From positions 2,728,001 to 2,792,000 of the forward strand of contig NC_016133.3 in NCBI RefSeq assembly GCF_000005505.3: a DNA stretch of 64,000 bases. Direction: 5' to 3'. The notes under the pieces were generated by a model that made no database searches, was not told where the DNA came from, and was given only the letters and a program-made list of their open reading frames with translations. Both the position numbers and the translations under genes were made by a program. Each line of letters opens with the position of its first letter. Position 1 is the stretch's first letter. The DNA comes from Brachypodium distachyon (Eukaryota; Streptophyta; Magnoliopsida; Poales; Poaceae). This document shows positions 11,948 to 30,388 of the stretch, one piece after another.

Positions 11948-13400
11948 TTTAGTTCTAACAAAGCACGTCCAATATCAGGAGAAACCACCTCATCCCCATG
12001 TCTCTCAGAAGGCACGCCCATGAGGACGAACCAACCAAGCAAACAACAACAAAAGAACGAAACCTGACAGACCGCAAATCAAGAATCAAAGATAAAATAA
12101 AAAAAATGGTACACACAGAAAAGAAAACGAAAAGAAAAAAAATCTGCAAAAACCAAACGCGAAAAAGTAGACAGCAAAATAAAAATCAAAAAGGAACAAA
12201 CCAAAAAGTAGAGACAAACAAACCACGCACCAGCACCCGAAGCAGAACTCCACAGCAGCACCAACCCCACCTTAACGAAAGCGAGCAAACGGAAAGCAGG
12301 CACACGGAAAACCACGACCAGCAGCCACACCACAGAGCCAAGAGCCAGAAGTAATGCTCGAATTTATAGTAAGAAGAAGAATTCTCCAGAACACAGTCCA
12401 ACGACACGTCATAGGGACACCTCAGGCTCTCCAGAGGACACCCGTTAGCCTGCATGTAGCACTTCTCAACCACTCTCGCTGACAAGGGAGCAACGAGGAG
12501 CCGAATAACTCTTCGGCGATCATGTAGTTGACCTTGTTCTTCTCGAGAGAAAAAAAAATCGATCCATGTGCGACAAACGGAGAACGAAAAGACAGACAGA
12601 TCCCGCTGTAAACAATAGTACATAAGTTGCTAACCGAAATCATGTTGCACGATTTTGATTTCTTTTTTATGCCAAAGTTACTGTTAGTACAAATTGTTTA
12701 TGCTGTTTCAGACGATTGTGTCACATAGCACGCTACTTCACTTACAACTCGTTTGATTATTAAAGATTGGGAATGATGATTAAAGAGGTATAAGACTTTT
12801 AAAATCTATTTGTTTGGTTGTGGATCTTGGGATCTCAGAGAGAAAAGGCAAGAGGAATTAGAAGGTGGGAACTCTCGCATGTCTCTTCATCTGGGAAGGG
12901 GGATTGGGATTTTCTCCCAAAACTCTCATTCCAAAGTCTCACCACACACGAACTTAGTATGGTGTAATTTCGTCCAACATCCGAACATATAGACGCGACG
13001 TATTTTTCCATCCCATCACTGGGGTAGGTTCGGACGCACAGGATGCACCTACAATTAAACTTGTTCACAAAATAGTACTGTAATAATAATTAGACCTGTT
13101 CACAAAATAACACTGTAATAATAATTAGACCTGTTCACGAAATAACACCGTAATAATAACTAAACCATCGTCATTATTATTTTTTCCTTGAAAAGAGAGA
13201 CTAGCGCTCAGAGCATCCAGCCACACGAGCCTGTCCCTCTCCCTCTTGCTGGTTGCTGCCCAACGAGAAACCCCGGCCAAGCACGCCGCCCGGTCGTTCA
13301 GGATCAGGGCCGTCCGGCTCTGATCCCACGGACGGCCAAGATCACCCCGCTAAACCAAACCCTCCTCCTCCACTTGCTCCCGGCGTTGTCCACTCGTTCG
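11948..13400. other. Non-genic stretch upstream of the ZTL promoter
   Basis: Contains an A-rich segment (12000-12350) and unassigned sequence at 12360-12660 whose minus-strand frames have no recognisable domain. A triplicated 35-bp repeat is listed separately. No gene is supported. Confidence 0.45.
13061..13166. repeat. 35-bp tandem repeat, three copies
   Basis: Copies start at 13061, 13096 and 13131, each (C/T)TGTTCACAAAATA..ACTGTAATAATAA. They differ at only a few positions, so the array is young. It lies about 450-550 bp upstream of the ZTL start codon. Confidence 0.92.
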
Positions 13401-13447
13401 TCTTCCTCGTTCCTCCTCCTCCTCCCGATTAAATCCGCCTTATTTAA

Positions 13448-17624
<4,177 letters not shown>

Positions 17625-19310
17625 GAGCAGCAAGCATACAGGTTCCTCAAATTCCATGCTGATGGAATTGGCAAGCAAAAGTGTTACTCTCTTGGCAGGT
17701 TAGTTGTGTATGCTTGGAAGGAGATGAGACTAGTCTCGAGTAGATCAAACCTGGTTGCTTTCCCAATGTCATGGAGCCCCCTCATGTAGTGTACGAAGTA
17801 GGAATACATTCTCTCTGCTGTTGCTCTTTGTTTGGTCTATACGAACAAGATAAGTAATTATCGTCAATGTCTGTTGTCCTCATCAGATGTTTCCAGCACT
17901 CTAATAGGGAAACCAAAGGGACTGCTGGCATTGTATCATCAGAACATCTTATGCAAGACCGTGCAATGCGCAGTCTGGTGGTTGCCTCCCTGACAACGCC
18001 GTGGCGATAGGGATTATGTTGTAAACTTGTAATTGCTTGGTGCTTCTGGTTGTCCGGTTGGTTCGGGTTTAATTTTGCTTTCTGTAACTTGTATTTTCCT
18101 CGGGTGGCGCCATGAATTTTATGTTTGCAGGAGTTTATCCTGTTCTCGTACATTGTTGCTACCTCTGCTGACAGAGACCATTCAGTTATACCTTTGTAAC
18201 TCTGATTGTAGCTAAAAGTATCAGGATTGGTTGTATGAAAATATGGAGAGTTGCTTCCACATTACATTTGTCCTAAAATACAATTTCATACTGCACTTAT
18301 TATAGCTTGTTATTGTCATTTTTACGTTTAACTTTTTTATACAAAATAATAGCCTCAAGTTTATACCAAATTGTGATCCTTTTTGGCAGCTGGTATTCGA
18401 CCTCTAATTAGGCGTAGTTGCGTCAGGTACTGTGAATCTGGTGCTTTGTGCAACTAGTGTCGAATTATGTGCGCCACCAGTGTTAAGTTACGTGCTGCAA
18501 AGCGCAATGTACTTAAAAAAGTTCTCTGCAACAACGTGTAGCTATCAACAAAGTTGTGAGCTTCTAACATCCTGTGGCTAGAAAATGTTCCCCGGGGATA
18601 TATCCATAGCCGTGCACGTTAAGTTCATGAAACGGCATTTGTTTCATTTTAAAAAAGAGATAGAGCATGAAGTAAGCAAAGATTCGATGGCATCTTGGCA
18701 AAACTCCTGATGGAAGAAGCCAGATCAAGCCGGAACCAGAGCAGGCAAACGATTGATTGGAGCAACAAGAAATTTCAGCATTCGGACAGACATGGGCAGT
18801 TCAGCCTCTGCACGAAATCAGCCATGAATGCTATTGTAGCAATCAGGCAGCAGCAGCACTCAAACATGTCCCAGCACGAAAGCTCTTCTTCCACGACCGG
18901 CCCAGCAGCAGAAGCACATCACAACACATAACCCTGCACTCACACTCACCATGTGAATCCTTTTGAATTTTCTTTATACCATTCGGAAGAACTTCTTCCA
19001 ACGATTATCTCGCACGGAAGATTTCATGACAGTGTTTTCTGAGATACAAATGGTCTCCTGGACAAGAAACCTCGATCAACATTGCTATAACAGTGTAACT
19101 AAGGTACAAGCTAAATATTTACATGCAGAATCTAAAATGCTGATGAACAACGAGGGACAGAGAGGTGTGGTGCTATCTTGTTTTTATGCACACGGATTCA
19201 ATTCAGGTTGGGATAGCAGAGAGGAGGGGAAGAATGGAATGGGCAGAGGCAAACAATTCTGAATTTCTGAGTGTTGCTGACAGCTGAGCTTCCCTTTTCG
19301 CCGCTTGATC
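17625..19310. other. 3' UTRs and intergenic between convergent ZTL and DUF1644 genes
   Basis: The 3' flank of ZTL shows no further long coding exon. The stretch 18660-19260 has short open frames with no recognisable domain. The two genes converge, so this region should hold both transcript ends. Confidence 0.5.
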
Positions 19311-20530
19311 CTAGGAGTGCGGACGTCGGCGGGCATATCTGGGATCCCTGGATTGATTAAAAGAAATAGATTGCATATCAGAGAATGCCAAAGAGCAGAC
19401 AAGATTTGTTACTGTGTTAGCAAGTACAATTTTACCGTTAAATCTGTGTCAATTGTACTGATTTTCAAAGGATAATGACGTTGCCCAAGAGCTATATCTG
19501 ACAATAAAATCTAGTGCTAAGGTGGCACCAATGGAATCTAGTGGTCTAAGTGGCACCTCGTTGTTTCTTTGTAGGAAAAAGCAGGGAGAGAAGTATACAC
19601 AGACCTGTAATGACTGGCCATTCTCCTGGATGCTGCAACACTAGGCATAGCTCCTGTAACAAGATATTCATCATCTATTCCATCAAATCTGATTTCTCTT
19701 ATGTCAACAGATCTGGCCGGGACCTCGAGCGTAAAGCCTTCCTGACCAGACCTGTTGCCGCTCCTCCTTCCACTACCTCTTCTTTCCCTTGCTCTTGCTC
19801 GTCTTCGGCCTCTTGAAGATCCAAATGCCTTGCAGAAAATACAGGATGTCCACCAGTTCCCCCTAACCCTGTGGAGAACTTCATAGTCATCTCCAGCTTC
19901 ATCATCCCCATACTCAATGACATAATCTCCCAGAACTATGCCGTTAGGCACCTGCGCATGTATTGTGCTCAAGACATCTATGATGTCAGACGATTGCTGG
20001 AAATTCTCCCAATCAACTTGGCGAGCAGGATCAATTTCTGAAGGGCGAGAGTTTGGATGCTTTTGTTGGGTGTGCTTCTGAAGCTCATGGAAGTTGCCAA
20101 CATATGAACAGCAATTCTCCTCACAGCATCTTTTCTTTTGGTTAAGATGCTGGCGGGCCTCGCCAATAACGACCCACCCAATGACATCACCTCTGCACAA
20201 TGGGCAAGCCGGGTGGTTGTTTGCATTTGATGAGATGATATGGATGCTATCACGAGGAGCGATATTAACAGCTGAGACTTTCACATTGACCGGCTGTCCA
20301 TGAGCACTTTTGAACCGCTCGAGGCAGTTCGAACGAGACTGGTCAGTGTCACATACGAACGGCCTACAACCCTTCTCATAAGACGTGCACCTCAGCAAGA
20401 CCGCATTGTGCGGGAAATCAAGACAGATTGGGCAGGTAACTTCCTCCGTCCAACTGCTATCAAGCTGTATATCGAGATCGAAAGAGCTGGGCTTCACCAC
20501 CTTCTTCATTACCAGATTTCCTGAACCCAT
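19311..20530 (-). CDS. DUF1644 family zinc-binding protein
   Basis: The main exon is 20530-19605 and a small last exon fits at 19347-19311, giving 320 residues. The chosen start is MGSGNLVMKK; the frame opens earlier, but an intron acceptor lies at about 20590, so upstream residues may be 5' UTR. Seen motifs are CPICLDFPHNAVLLRC, CRPFVCDTDQSRSNCLERF, HPACPLCRGDVIGWV, CCEENCCSYVGNF and a QKHTQQKHPN segment, the conserved Cys/His pattern of DUF1644. An acidic stretch (EYGDDEAGDDYE) and an Arg-rich segment follow. Without the last splice, the frame reads on to a stop at 19538; spliced, it ends HYRDPRYARRRPHS, which looks more natural for the family. Molecular function is unknown; the Cys pattern suggests zinc binding and possibly a RING-like role. 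A 5' UTR exon probably lies at about 21.4-21.66 kb. Confidence 0.88.
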
Positions 20531-20619
20531 GCTGGACTTCGTCGATGCACGTCGGTGACCTACCAAATGTATCTTTTCATGACAGCCGGCCTGCATGTCA
20601 TAAAAGAAGCATGTCAATC

Positions 20620-23600
20620 TAGTCTCTCACAGTCTCACTCCCATAATTGAACCCATCATATCAATTTTCGTAAGCAATAAAGCAACAAGACTTGGCATTT
20701 CCACCACCACAAAGAAATATCATCATAAGCCAACGAGGCTACAACATAGTACAATGGCAACTTTCCAGACCAGCCTAGTTTAACCAGACACGGATCCAAT
20801 TAAATTGTCCTCTCATCTACTAGCATCTAGCTTGATCAAGCAATGATGAACCTAAAAAAACCCAACTGCCCCGGTGTAGTTCGGGACGCAATTTGTGAAG
20901 AAGAGAAGTCATGGATCATAATGGTTTTGCTTTTGCTACATAATAACATTTCATACCATGTGCTTGGGAAGTAAAGTACCATTCAGGAATTAATTCGCTA
21001 TAGCCATCAGCCCATCAGGTATAATTCAAGTATAAAACCGATCATCTTGTGCAGTACTATGGAATTTTATATGAACATCCCACCGTCAGTTCCCAACACA
21101 TTTGAACATACTTATCACAAACTAACACTTTCGGCAAACAAACAAAATAAAATAAGCAGCGCCATGACAGATCAGGTAGAGTAGCAAATAATCCAGACGT
21201 AAATACGGACTTTGCAGGGCGAAATTAACCGAAATCTATGTGGCAACTAACCTAAAACCCCAAACAACATACAGCCTCTACCATAAAAGAAGAGAAAAAG
21301 ACAGAACAGCAAGTCCCTGAACCCAAAATTAATTAAATTAAACTTCGCCGAAAGAACACAAGTAAAGAAAAGAAAAGGTAAAAAAAGTCCGTACAAAAAT
21401 AATTCAGAGAACAGCGCGGATCCGCCGGAGCCGTCAACGCGAACCACTCGAAAATCCCCAAAATCAGCAGAAAGGGGAAGGGATCAGGGGAAGGGAGAGC
21501 TGATTGCGGAGGCGAGAAGGAGTACGAGAGAGAGACGCACCGCCGCCGCCGAAGAAGAAGAAGCAGCAGCAGAGGTCGCCGCTGTGGACGTACGGCTGGA
21601 GGACGGAGACGGCACCCTCCCAACCAAATCTCTCTCTTTTCTCTTTCTCTCAAGCGCTCGCTGCCTCCTCTGAGTCCTCTCTCCCCTTCCTATATTCCCT
21701 CGGATTCGCACTCGCACCACCACGGCGCCACCACTAGCCTGCTACTAGCACAAGCATAAACGTCTCCAACTTTTCTATGCTTCCGCAAGGAAAAGCGAAT
21801 CAAAACCGAACCTTTTCTTTCTCTCTTTCCTACGGGCGTATATATTTCAGCTTGGTGCGTGAGAATTGGGATGGCTCGAGAAAGCGGAAAAGTCCGCGCT
21901 CCGGCCGGGGCAGAGAGAGAGAGAGAAAGGGGATGCGCACAAATCCAAAGCAAATGTCTACTGCTAAGCTCGCGCTCTCTCTATCTTTCTCCTATCAATG
22001 CTATCATCATCCTTGCTGCTGCTGCCCTTTTCAACGCTTGGCCTTTTATTTTTTCTCCTCCTCTAAATTACCAGAAACACCCCTCTTTGGCCTTGGCCGA
22101 CTTAGTAGCTTCTTAACACTCCACAGGGCCATTTTCCTTGTAATTTGCTGCTCAACTTGTCCTGATTTTGCACGGGAGATGAACCATTTCTTTCAGAGTC
22201 TATGTGTGGTGGCATTACGGAAGGCTTAAGTAAGTAATCGATCGAAATCAGATGCGTGAAACAGTGGAGAAGACGCTACTAATACTCCCATAATTAAATT
22301 ATACCAAAACCCAATGGGCAGTACTACTGGAGTACAGTACTTAGTATTTAATTGGCCTCGTGGCTTTCATTTCTGACTTGTTTTTGGGCAGAGACCCAGA
22401 GGATTGTTTCCTCCCTGATCTGAACTTGCTTGATCACACATCTATGTACACATTATTGATTATTCTATCCTTGTCTAAATTAAGGTCTACGTGGAGTCCC
22501 ATTGTGTTGTGGTTTGAATTGACTGCATATATTTATATATCAAAAGATTCTTCTTGCAAAATGCTTTCACAAAATGTTCTCTCTTTTTTCCTGATAGCGT
22601 GTTAGTACGACGATACTAGGATATACTACTCCTGCTAAAAGTTAAGGGTTTCCATTTGGTTGGTTATTATTACCAAATGACTTAATTTCATGTGTGGACA
22701 GAAGGAGTAATTAACATGATGTAGACAGTGCAGGAGGAGGGATTAACATGATGGACGACGAGATAGCTGCTTGGTCTTTCTGCAGAAAATATATTGCCGA
22801 CAAGAGGATAATTTGTAAAAGTGCACATTAATTCTGCATTTGGAAAATTAAAGCTACTTGCACATTTGAAAACACGGTGGACAGAAAATTGAGATGTGGA
22901 CAAAACATTGGTGCACAAGTTTTTATATAGAAAGTGACTTTTAAAATGATGAAGTGTATTTCCGTCAAAAAAAATGATGAAGTGTAGATCGATGTCAATG
23001 TTTTTTTATCGTTGCAAACACGCCGAACCATTTACATTGCAACCCTCCTTTGCACCTAATTTGGGATTATGCCTCTCAGTTTACTTAATTCCATCCCCAT
23101 TAAGTTTACGCTTGTCATAAATGAACCAAGCAACCCCATTTATACGTCAATCCGACACACATATAGTGTCTTTTTTTGCCAAAAAGAAGAAGCCATTTAT
23201 CATGTTCATGCTAGAAATCAGTTCCTTAGTACTGCTCCAAGTTTTAAAACTGATGAGTATTACAATTACGTAGGTCCTTCAAAAAAAGTCGGTGTAGGTA
23301 GCTTTCGGTAACCTCCAAGTCACTAGCCTCAACTTTTCTTTTCTTTTTTCCCCCAAGTTATTGTAAGCTGTAAAGAGAAAGATGGTAAAAAAGGGAGAAA
23401 AGGAGAGCGGCCTATGCGGGGAAAGAATCAAACCCATGTCAGCAAAGTTCAATACAACCACGTTAAAAAAGGCACTCCTACGAGCTCAAAGTTCTAACAT
23501 TACATTGAGAACAAAAAAGAAAGAAGAAACACCTCAGTTGTAAATCGACAAAAATAACTCACTTTTAAAGTTTAGCAAAGAAACAACTCTAGTGCAAAAA

Positions 23601-25900
23601 TTAATCAAATCTGGTCCCTGTGCCCAACACCGATTTTTATAATGTTGACGTGAGTAGGTTAACGTTATATATATGGCTTAGAGTTAAAAATCATTTACTC
23701 CGATCATTCTTTTATTAAATTTTTAGAAGAAGCTTATTTGGGTTTGGGCCAAACTCCAAAATATAGGTAACCATCTAGCCAAATTACTCGGACATATCGA
23801 CTTTATCTCGGTCTCGTAAGAATGATCATATAATCATAAAGATACTCCTCCCATCCAATATGGAGTATAAGTACTTTATTCTTTTAACTTACAAATAGTA
23901 GATCTTTCCACCCTTGAACGCAGAATTCGTGTTATTCAAGAATTGAGCCACAGTCACTGTGAGTATAGGAAATGAATGGTTAAAATTTATTTTACCGTTA
24001 TTGTTGAGGCTCAGTCAGCGAAGGATCTGAAGCCAATTTCAGCAAAGTGGATACCGTACGCGTACGTGGTGCAGCATCTTGGTGCCCCTGCTACTCTAAT
24101 TAGTGGTTTCTCTCAAACAAAGTTTTAAAGTCGATGATCGATTTTGTTTGATTGAGCATGCCATGCATGTGGCCTTGCTCGAAGAGATTAATTAGCTAGC
24201 GAGAGAAGCATGTCTGCACGTTTAATCAGCTGCATGCGAGTGACCGTTCAATGGTAAACGGTCAACGGATCTCGCGGTAGCGAATGGCGCTTGGTCACGT
24301 GAGAAGCACGGGAACGTGCTAGTTAATGGATGAGGTCATCGCGTGTATAAATCGTTGCATGTCTGCACAAGGTCAACGAGAAGAAGGGAAAGCCGCCGCC
24401 AAGACTAGTGCGCCACTTCCATTTTCCTCTCTTTCTTTCCTTTTTGTTTGGTTGATTCTTTTTCTCTGGGAAACTAGGGCGGCCTGTATTTTCACTTCTT
24501 ATTAAAGGTATACTAGTTTTACGAATCGGGTCCAAAAAGTTAATCCATTGATATAATCCCTTCGTCTCATGTTAAGAGTCAAAATATTATATTTATCTAG
24601 ATGTATTTTAGTATATAGATACGTCCATATTTAGACAAATTTGAATCAACTTAATATGTGACGGAGAGAGTAGTAAAATAAAGTTGCTAAGTTAACTAAA
24701 ATAGAAGTATATTAATTGACTTATTGTTTGTTTTTCTTAATGCTGTTTTTCGTTGGATTTTTTTTGCTTAAAATCATTAATATAACGTAGTTGAACATAT
24801 ATGTGTGTGTTTCAGTTTCATTTTTAGAGAACATAGGTGCTTCCTTTAAAAGGAGAGAACATAGAGCTGCCAAAAAAAAAACACAGAGATGTTGATCATA
24901 TAGTACTTCAGTTTTATCCATCACAAGGACTTAAATTAAGAGCTGAACTAATTTCTCGCTCTTTAGAAAGGCGCCACGATGCTAGCCAAACAACTTTAAC
25001 AAAAACAATACGTACAGGCTTATAGATAGCGTACAACATTTCAAATTGATAACTTCGCTGACGCCACGTTTCCATTTCCCATCTAACTCGTTCACACATT
25101 AAAAATGGACGTGCCGTACGTCTGACCACGAAATTTTCGACCATGTCACTCACTCGTGCCACGCGCACACAGTCGGCAACGCACGTCAGACCAGACCCTA
25201 GGCGCTTCTCAGACAGCACGGCACTCGTGCATGTCGACTGTCAAGCATGCAGATAGCAGCAGAAGCACACTTTAATTTTTCAAGTCTATGACTACAACTA
25301 GTAGGAACGTCTATATGACGTCTTAATGGAATCTCAAAACTTTGAACAGCACATGTATACAAATTTTTTTGATCTCTACCTGCAATGAAAAAGGAATTCA
25401 GCCATTGCATTCCTACATCTTATTATATCAACTGCAGCTGGAAAATACGCGGTCAAACACGTATACGTTACAGTACTGTCGACCGACGTCGAGAATGACA
25501 GGTATATGGCATAAGAAAAAGACGTTTGCAGATTCAGAACCCTCCTTCAGTTTATACTAAAATGTTTGGAGGTTACGTGCAAGGAATGAATGGTTGAAGA
25601 GCTTACCCAAGGGTCTCAAATCCAATTTGATTGTGTACTGCAACCAGCAAATTACACGAGGAACGCACCACCTGTATACAATTAAGTGGGGAATGCTCTC
25701 ATGCTCTCCAAGTGGCTTAATCCAGAAATGCCTGCTGTCACATCATTGATCAAGACATCAGCAAAAAAATGCAGGGGCATACGCAAGAGCTTTTTGTATC
25801 ATTGCACTGAAAGGGAAAGGATTAAGATACCACACGATAGGGGAACCGGTTACAAACATAACTGTATTGTTAGCTTCGAGTTACAGCCACACATTTGAGA
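20620..25900. other. 5' leader of the DUF1644 gene and a long intergenic region
   Basis: 20.6-21.7 kb probably holds the 5' UTR intron and leader of the minus-strand DUF1644 gene; it is GA/CT-rich near 21.5-21.7 kb. From 21.7 to 25.9 kb no coding exon is recognised. One MITE remnant is listed at about 24557-24673. A 12-bp perfect palindrome CGTACGCGTACG lies at about 24056-24067. Confidence 0.45.
24557..24673. mobile_element. Stowaway-like MITE
   Basis: Begins ATCCCTTCGTCTCATGTTA and ends TAATATGTGACGGAGAGAGTA, with internal arms around TATATAGATACGTCC. The ends match the degenerate CTCCCTCCGT pattern of grass Stowaway MITEs. Confidence 0.75.
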
Positions 25901-28804
25901 AATTTATCAGAAAGGCACAAAGGGAGGAGTGCTCCAACCTCTGGAGACCTCTCGCTTGCAGTGCAGCGCCAGGTTGGCAGCTTTCCAGACAGAGTTGACG
26001 TCATAGTCCCCTCTCATCTTTACATCCACAATGCTCTCGATGTTGCCGTGGTCAAGACCCTGGTGCACCCACTCGCCGACGTGGATGCACACGCTGTCGC
26101 TGATCGGGATGACAGGAGTACGAGCTGTGATAAGCTCCAGGAGGACGACACCGAAGCTGTAGACATTGCTCTTCTCATTGATGTGATAACTACGGAAATA
26201 CCTGAATAATTGGTAGACACAGCCACAGAGGGGTCCTTAACTATGACAAAGGAATGCCACGTCAGGCAATGTTGAAGAAGCAAGTGGAGTATATAGGATA
26301 AGAGATGATGTTTATGACTTACTCGGGATCTAAGTAGCCCATAGTACCAGCTGGTTCAGTTGTTATATGTGTTTCAGAGTCGCTGAAAGCCTTGGTCAGG
26401 CCAAAATCAGCAACGTTAGCCTTGAGATGTGCAGTCAGGAGGATGTTCCTACTCTTCACATCCCTGTGGATCAATGCTGGCTTACATGCGATGTGCAGAT
26501 ACTCCAGACCTGTGATTAGAGCAAACACTCGTGTTTGCAGCATACATGTGCAAGGGAAAACTGAGGAACTTGTAGATGATGAAGTCCTAACCTTGTGCAG
26601 CATCAAGGGCGATCTGGAGACGTTGCTCCCAAGGGAGTGGTTTACTAGTACAACCTTTGGCATGTCAACAGAAGTTAAATAGTTAGTTCAAAGGAGATTC
26701 CGGAGAAATACATGGGCTTCAGTTGGAACCATGGTTGATTTAGGGTCTATGCAGTTCTCCTTTGAGAAAATGCAACGTTCTTCTGTAATCCGAATTTCAA
26801 GCTATAGCACACAGATGATCTAATCTGATGCGACTGAAAATTTACATTGGCTGATATAAGAATATATATTTAAAAAGCCAAGATGAACAACCTCTTAGAT
26901 GATCCTGCAGGTTCCCTTCAGGCATGTACTCGTAAACAAGGGCGAGATGATTTTTGTCCTTGCAATAGCCAATCAAGGAAACCAGTTCTTGTGATGAATC
27001 CTTGTCAAGTGTTGAGCCTGCAATATAACTTGCAGAACTTATGTTCAGATAATTTAAGCAGAACATATAATAAGAATGGTATGTATAGTTTTATCTACAA
27101 AACCACCAAAAAACTTCAAATTAGATCTTCTTTTTACCTCAGCCAGAAACTCTTTACTCCCTTGCGAAGATGGGTTTCCATTCTCTAAGTAACCAAGGAA
27201 GACAGCTCCAAACCCTCCCTTGCCAATCTCCTGGCTAAAGTTAAGCGTAATATATTTCAGTTCTCTGTAAGAAAACTCTCGGTTCCCAAGTAACCCTGAT
27301 TCATCTTCAGGACCAGCAGCCTTACTCTTAGCTGAACACAGCCACTAAATATAGTTAAAGGCAAGATTTTTTTGTAGAACAATAAACACTGTAGCAGTGC
27401 ACAATGCTTCATTCAAAACATAAAATGTGCAATGCACATAATAGTCGCCATCTGACTGTATTACCTTTTCCCTTGATCCTTTGCTGCAGCAGAAGAAATA
27501 AGATAGCAAATAATGCAATGACAGCAACTACTGGAGTAACTATTGCAGTGAGAAGCGCCCCATTAATTTTCTTTTGACCTGATCCGCACGTAGTACCATT
27601 GCCACACAGATTTCATTATTACCAACTCTGTTAATATCAAAATGTACACAGCCGTTCACGTTACAATATGCTTCCACAGTAATCCAAATAAAGAGAGATG
27701 TTTAATAGAGATGGTGCTGGGAGGAAACAGTACCTCTCTTCAGATATCAATCAGGTCTAATTGTTAATAACTAGATAAAAGCAATACCGACACTGGTTTT
27801 AGAGGTGCCTTTCCAATAAATGCTCTAGAGAAAATGGTAGTGTCCCTAAAAGTTGATTGGTAAAGGGGAAGGTGAAGTCGAAATTCTCCTATGCCCTCCT
27901 AGTGGAGATGATAGATCCAACCATGAAAACAATTTTGTTTACTTCTGAAGTTGTGTTTCCTTGTTTTACTGGACATTGCAGTTAATTAATACTACCTGAT
28001 GAGGGACACTGCCTCTTTCCAATTAACCAAAAGTGGTAATATACCTTATTAAATGGACAGGCAAAAGAAAATTAAAGAACAAAAGAAAATACAGATGTGA
28101 TAATATAAGTTTCCTTTGAATACTTTTTCTGAAAAATATAACTGGAATCTAGTTCCTAAAAAACATAACTGGAATCTAGTTGAATCTAGTTCAGGTGCAC
28201 TCTACCTTAATGACAGAGACCCATTTTGGGATTTTTGAAGAAGATCGTAAGGAATTGCTCCATGGAGACCATTGCTGGACAGATCCCTATAAAGAAAAAC
28301 CATGATATGACTAAAAATTGTCCTTTACAAGATTCCGAAATTGGAGCATATATCTAATAGGACTCGCTTCCCAAGAAACTTGGTATGGTGCCAGACAAGT
28401 TGTTGTCTGACAGATCCCTGAAATAAGTAACTGCTCTTGTGAATTACTAGTAAGGAAAGGGGAAAGATAATGTTTCACAACTGACATTTTTCAGCTTCAC
28501 TTCATTACTGCATTCAAGAGGCAAAATGTGCAGGTAGACATAGACAATAGACATCGCATGTAAATGAAGAGGATTACGCTTGTCTTCCAATATATATTTA
28601 AATAGTTTTCTAGCAGCCTATTTTCCATGGATGGTGACTTTACAAATAGGGAAGCACGAAAACCTTGAAGTATATAGACTTTCAGACTTCATTGAGATAC
28701 TGTTCAGAACACTCTGTCCTGTACTGCAGTGTAAATTCAGATATTTTTGAGTAATTCAAATCCATGTGCAACTTTGCCGATCTCAGCCTCTAATTATACT
28801 ACAA

Positions 28805-29049
28805 TACTCCCTCCATTTCACAAAGGTTGGCATATTTTGTTTCGTTAAGACAAGCCTTTGACCAAGAATTACTCTATTAGTATGTAAGCTATATGATACG
28901 AAACCATGATCATTAGCAAGAACTTTTAAAGACGAATCCATTGATATAACTTTCATGTATGAAAGAACACATAGCAATAGAGTTTTTGTCGGTTAAAGCC
29001 TTGTCTTAACGTAACAAAATACGCCATCCTTTGTGAAAAGGAGGGAGTA
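28805..29049. mobile_element. MITE in an intron of the RLK pseudogene
   Basis: A 245-bp element from TACTCCCTCCATTTCACAAA to TTTGTGAAAAGGAGGGAGTA. The inner parts of the arms also pair (TTTCGTTAAGACAAGCCTTT with AAAGCCTTGTCTTAACGTAA). The TA at each end fits a Tc1/mariner-type target site. It lies between the second and first LRR exons. Confidence 0.9.
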
Positions 29050-30388
29050 CAAAGCAGAGGGAATAAATACCAAGATGGTTCATTTTGCTAATAGTATCAA
29101 AAGAAAAAAGGTTGTGGCATGTTAAGATTCTACAGTGAGACATGATGAAGAGAACCTACAGGTACTGAAGTTTGTCCAGATCTCCAAAATTAGTAGAGAT
29201 GGTACCAGCCAAACCAAAGGAAGACAAATTTCTGCCAAAAATAATAATCCATGACAGTTAGTTTCTCTTGTTGAAATGTCCTGACGTTCCTTTGGAAGTC
29301 TCAGACATGCAAAGTATTCACTTCAGCCTATAACGATATATTTTGTTTATTGATTATGAAACTTACAATGCTGTTATTCTGGCAGGATAAGCTGGAGAAA
29401 AGGAGCAGTTTAATCCTCTCCATGCAAAAGCTTTTAGGGCACATGGATCGCCCATCCAGTTTATCTTCGCACCAAAATTTTCTTGGATTGCCATCATGGC
29501 TCTAGCTGGTTCATCAGAACAACAAAAATGATCATGCCCATCAAAATACCCCATTCTGTTCTTGCAGATTGTTTGAACATTGCTCGTAACTAATGCAATC
29601 TCCTTTCCCTAAAAAAAGAACAAAAATGATCATGCCCATCAAAATGAACAGACAGGCGCACAAGCAGGCAAGCATTAACATCATACACTTCAAATGCGAT
29701 AAATAATAACTGCAGCGCATTCAGTTTAATATTGCTTACGTAAATTCATATGTAAATTGTATAAAGTCTTAACATGGTAAAAGTAGCTAATTATAAGACT
29801 AATATTGCATACGTAAATTCACACCATCTCCACTATCAGTTGCGATCTCAGTTATCGGTTTCACCAAGTACACCTCCATGGCATTGAGGATAGGTGGAAG
29901 AGTTGAATTTTTTTGTAGCAACAAGTGAGACACTATAACTTGCCAACCCCTGTACAATGGCAGAAAAAGAATCGGCGAATAGGAATGGTGGGCTGTAAGG
30001 TTGTGTGTTCCATGTCTTGTTATTGATAATGATGTCAAGCGGATTGCATTGCTCGGTACATTCTGCAACTCAGCAAAGTAGAAAATAAAGAAGTAACTGG
30101 AGCTGATGTTCTCCGATGGATCCCATGAGAAATCAATTCTTGAGCCACTGACAGTTGCTGCATTTTGCATAACAGCTGAAGGCACATCGTAGACATCAGT
30201 GAGGTAATTCTGAATAACAGATGGTGCGGATATTTCATTCCAGTTTGGGATAGTGTCGTATGTCGACCAGAGACAGTCATGGGGATCCAAGGTGTACCTG
30301 TTTACACCAAAGGAATACATATGTGTGATCTGGTCTGTTCATTAAAATTAATTGGAGTCATAACAACCATCTTCTTTGTCCCAAACTA

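Noticed and set aside
12186..12623. 145-residue minus-strand frame
   Set aside because: Trp/Cys/Phe-rich low-complexity text from A-rich DNA; no family recognised.
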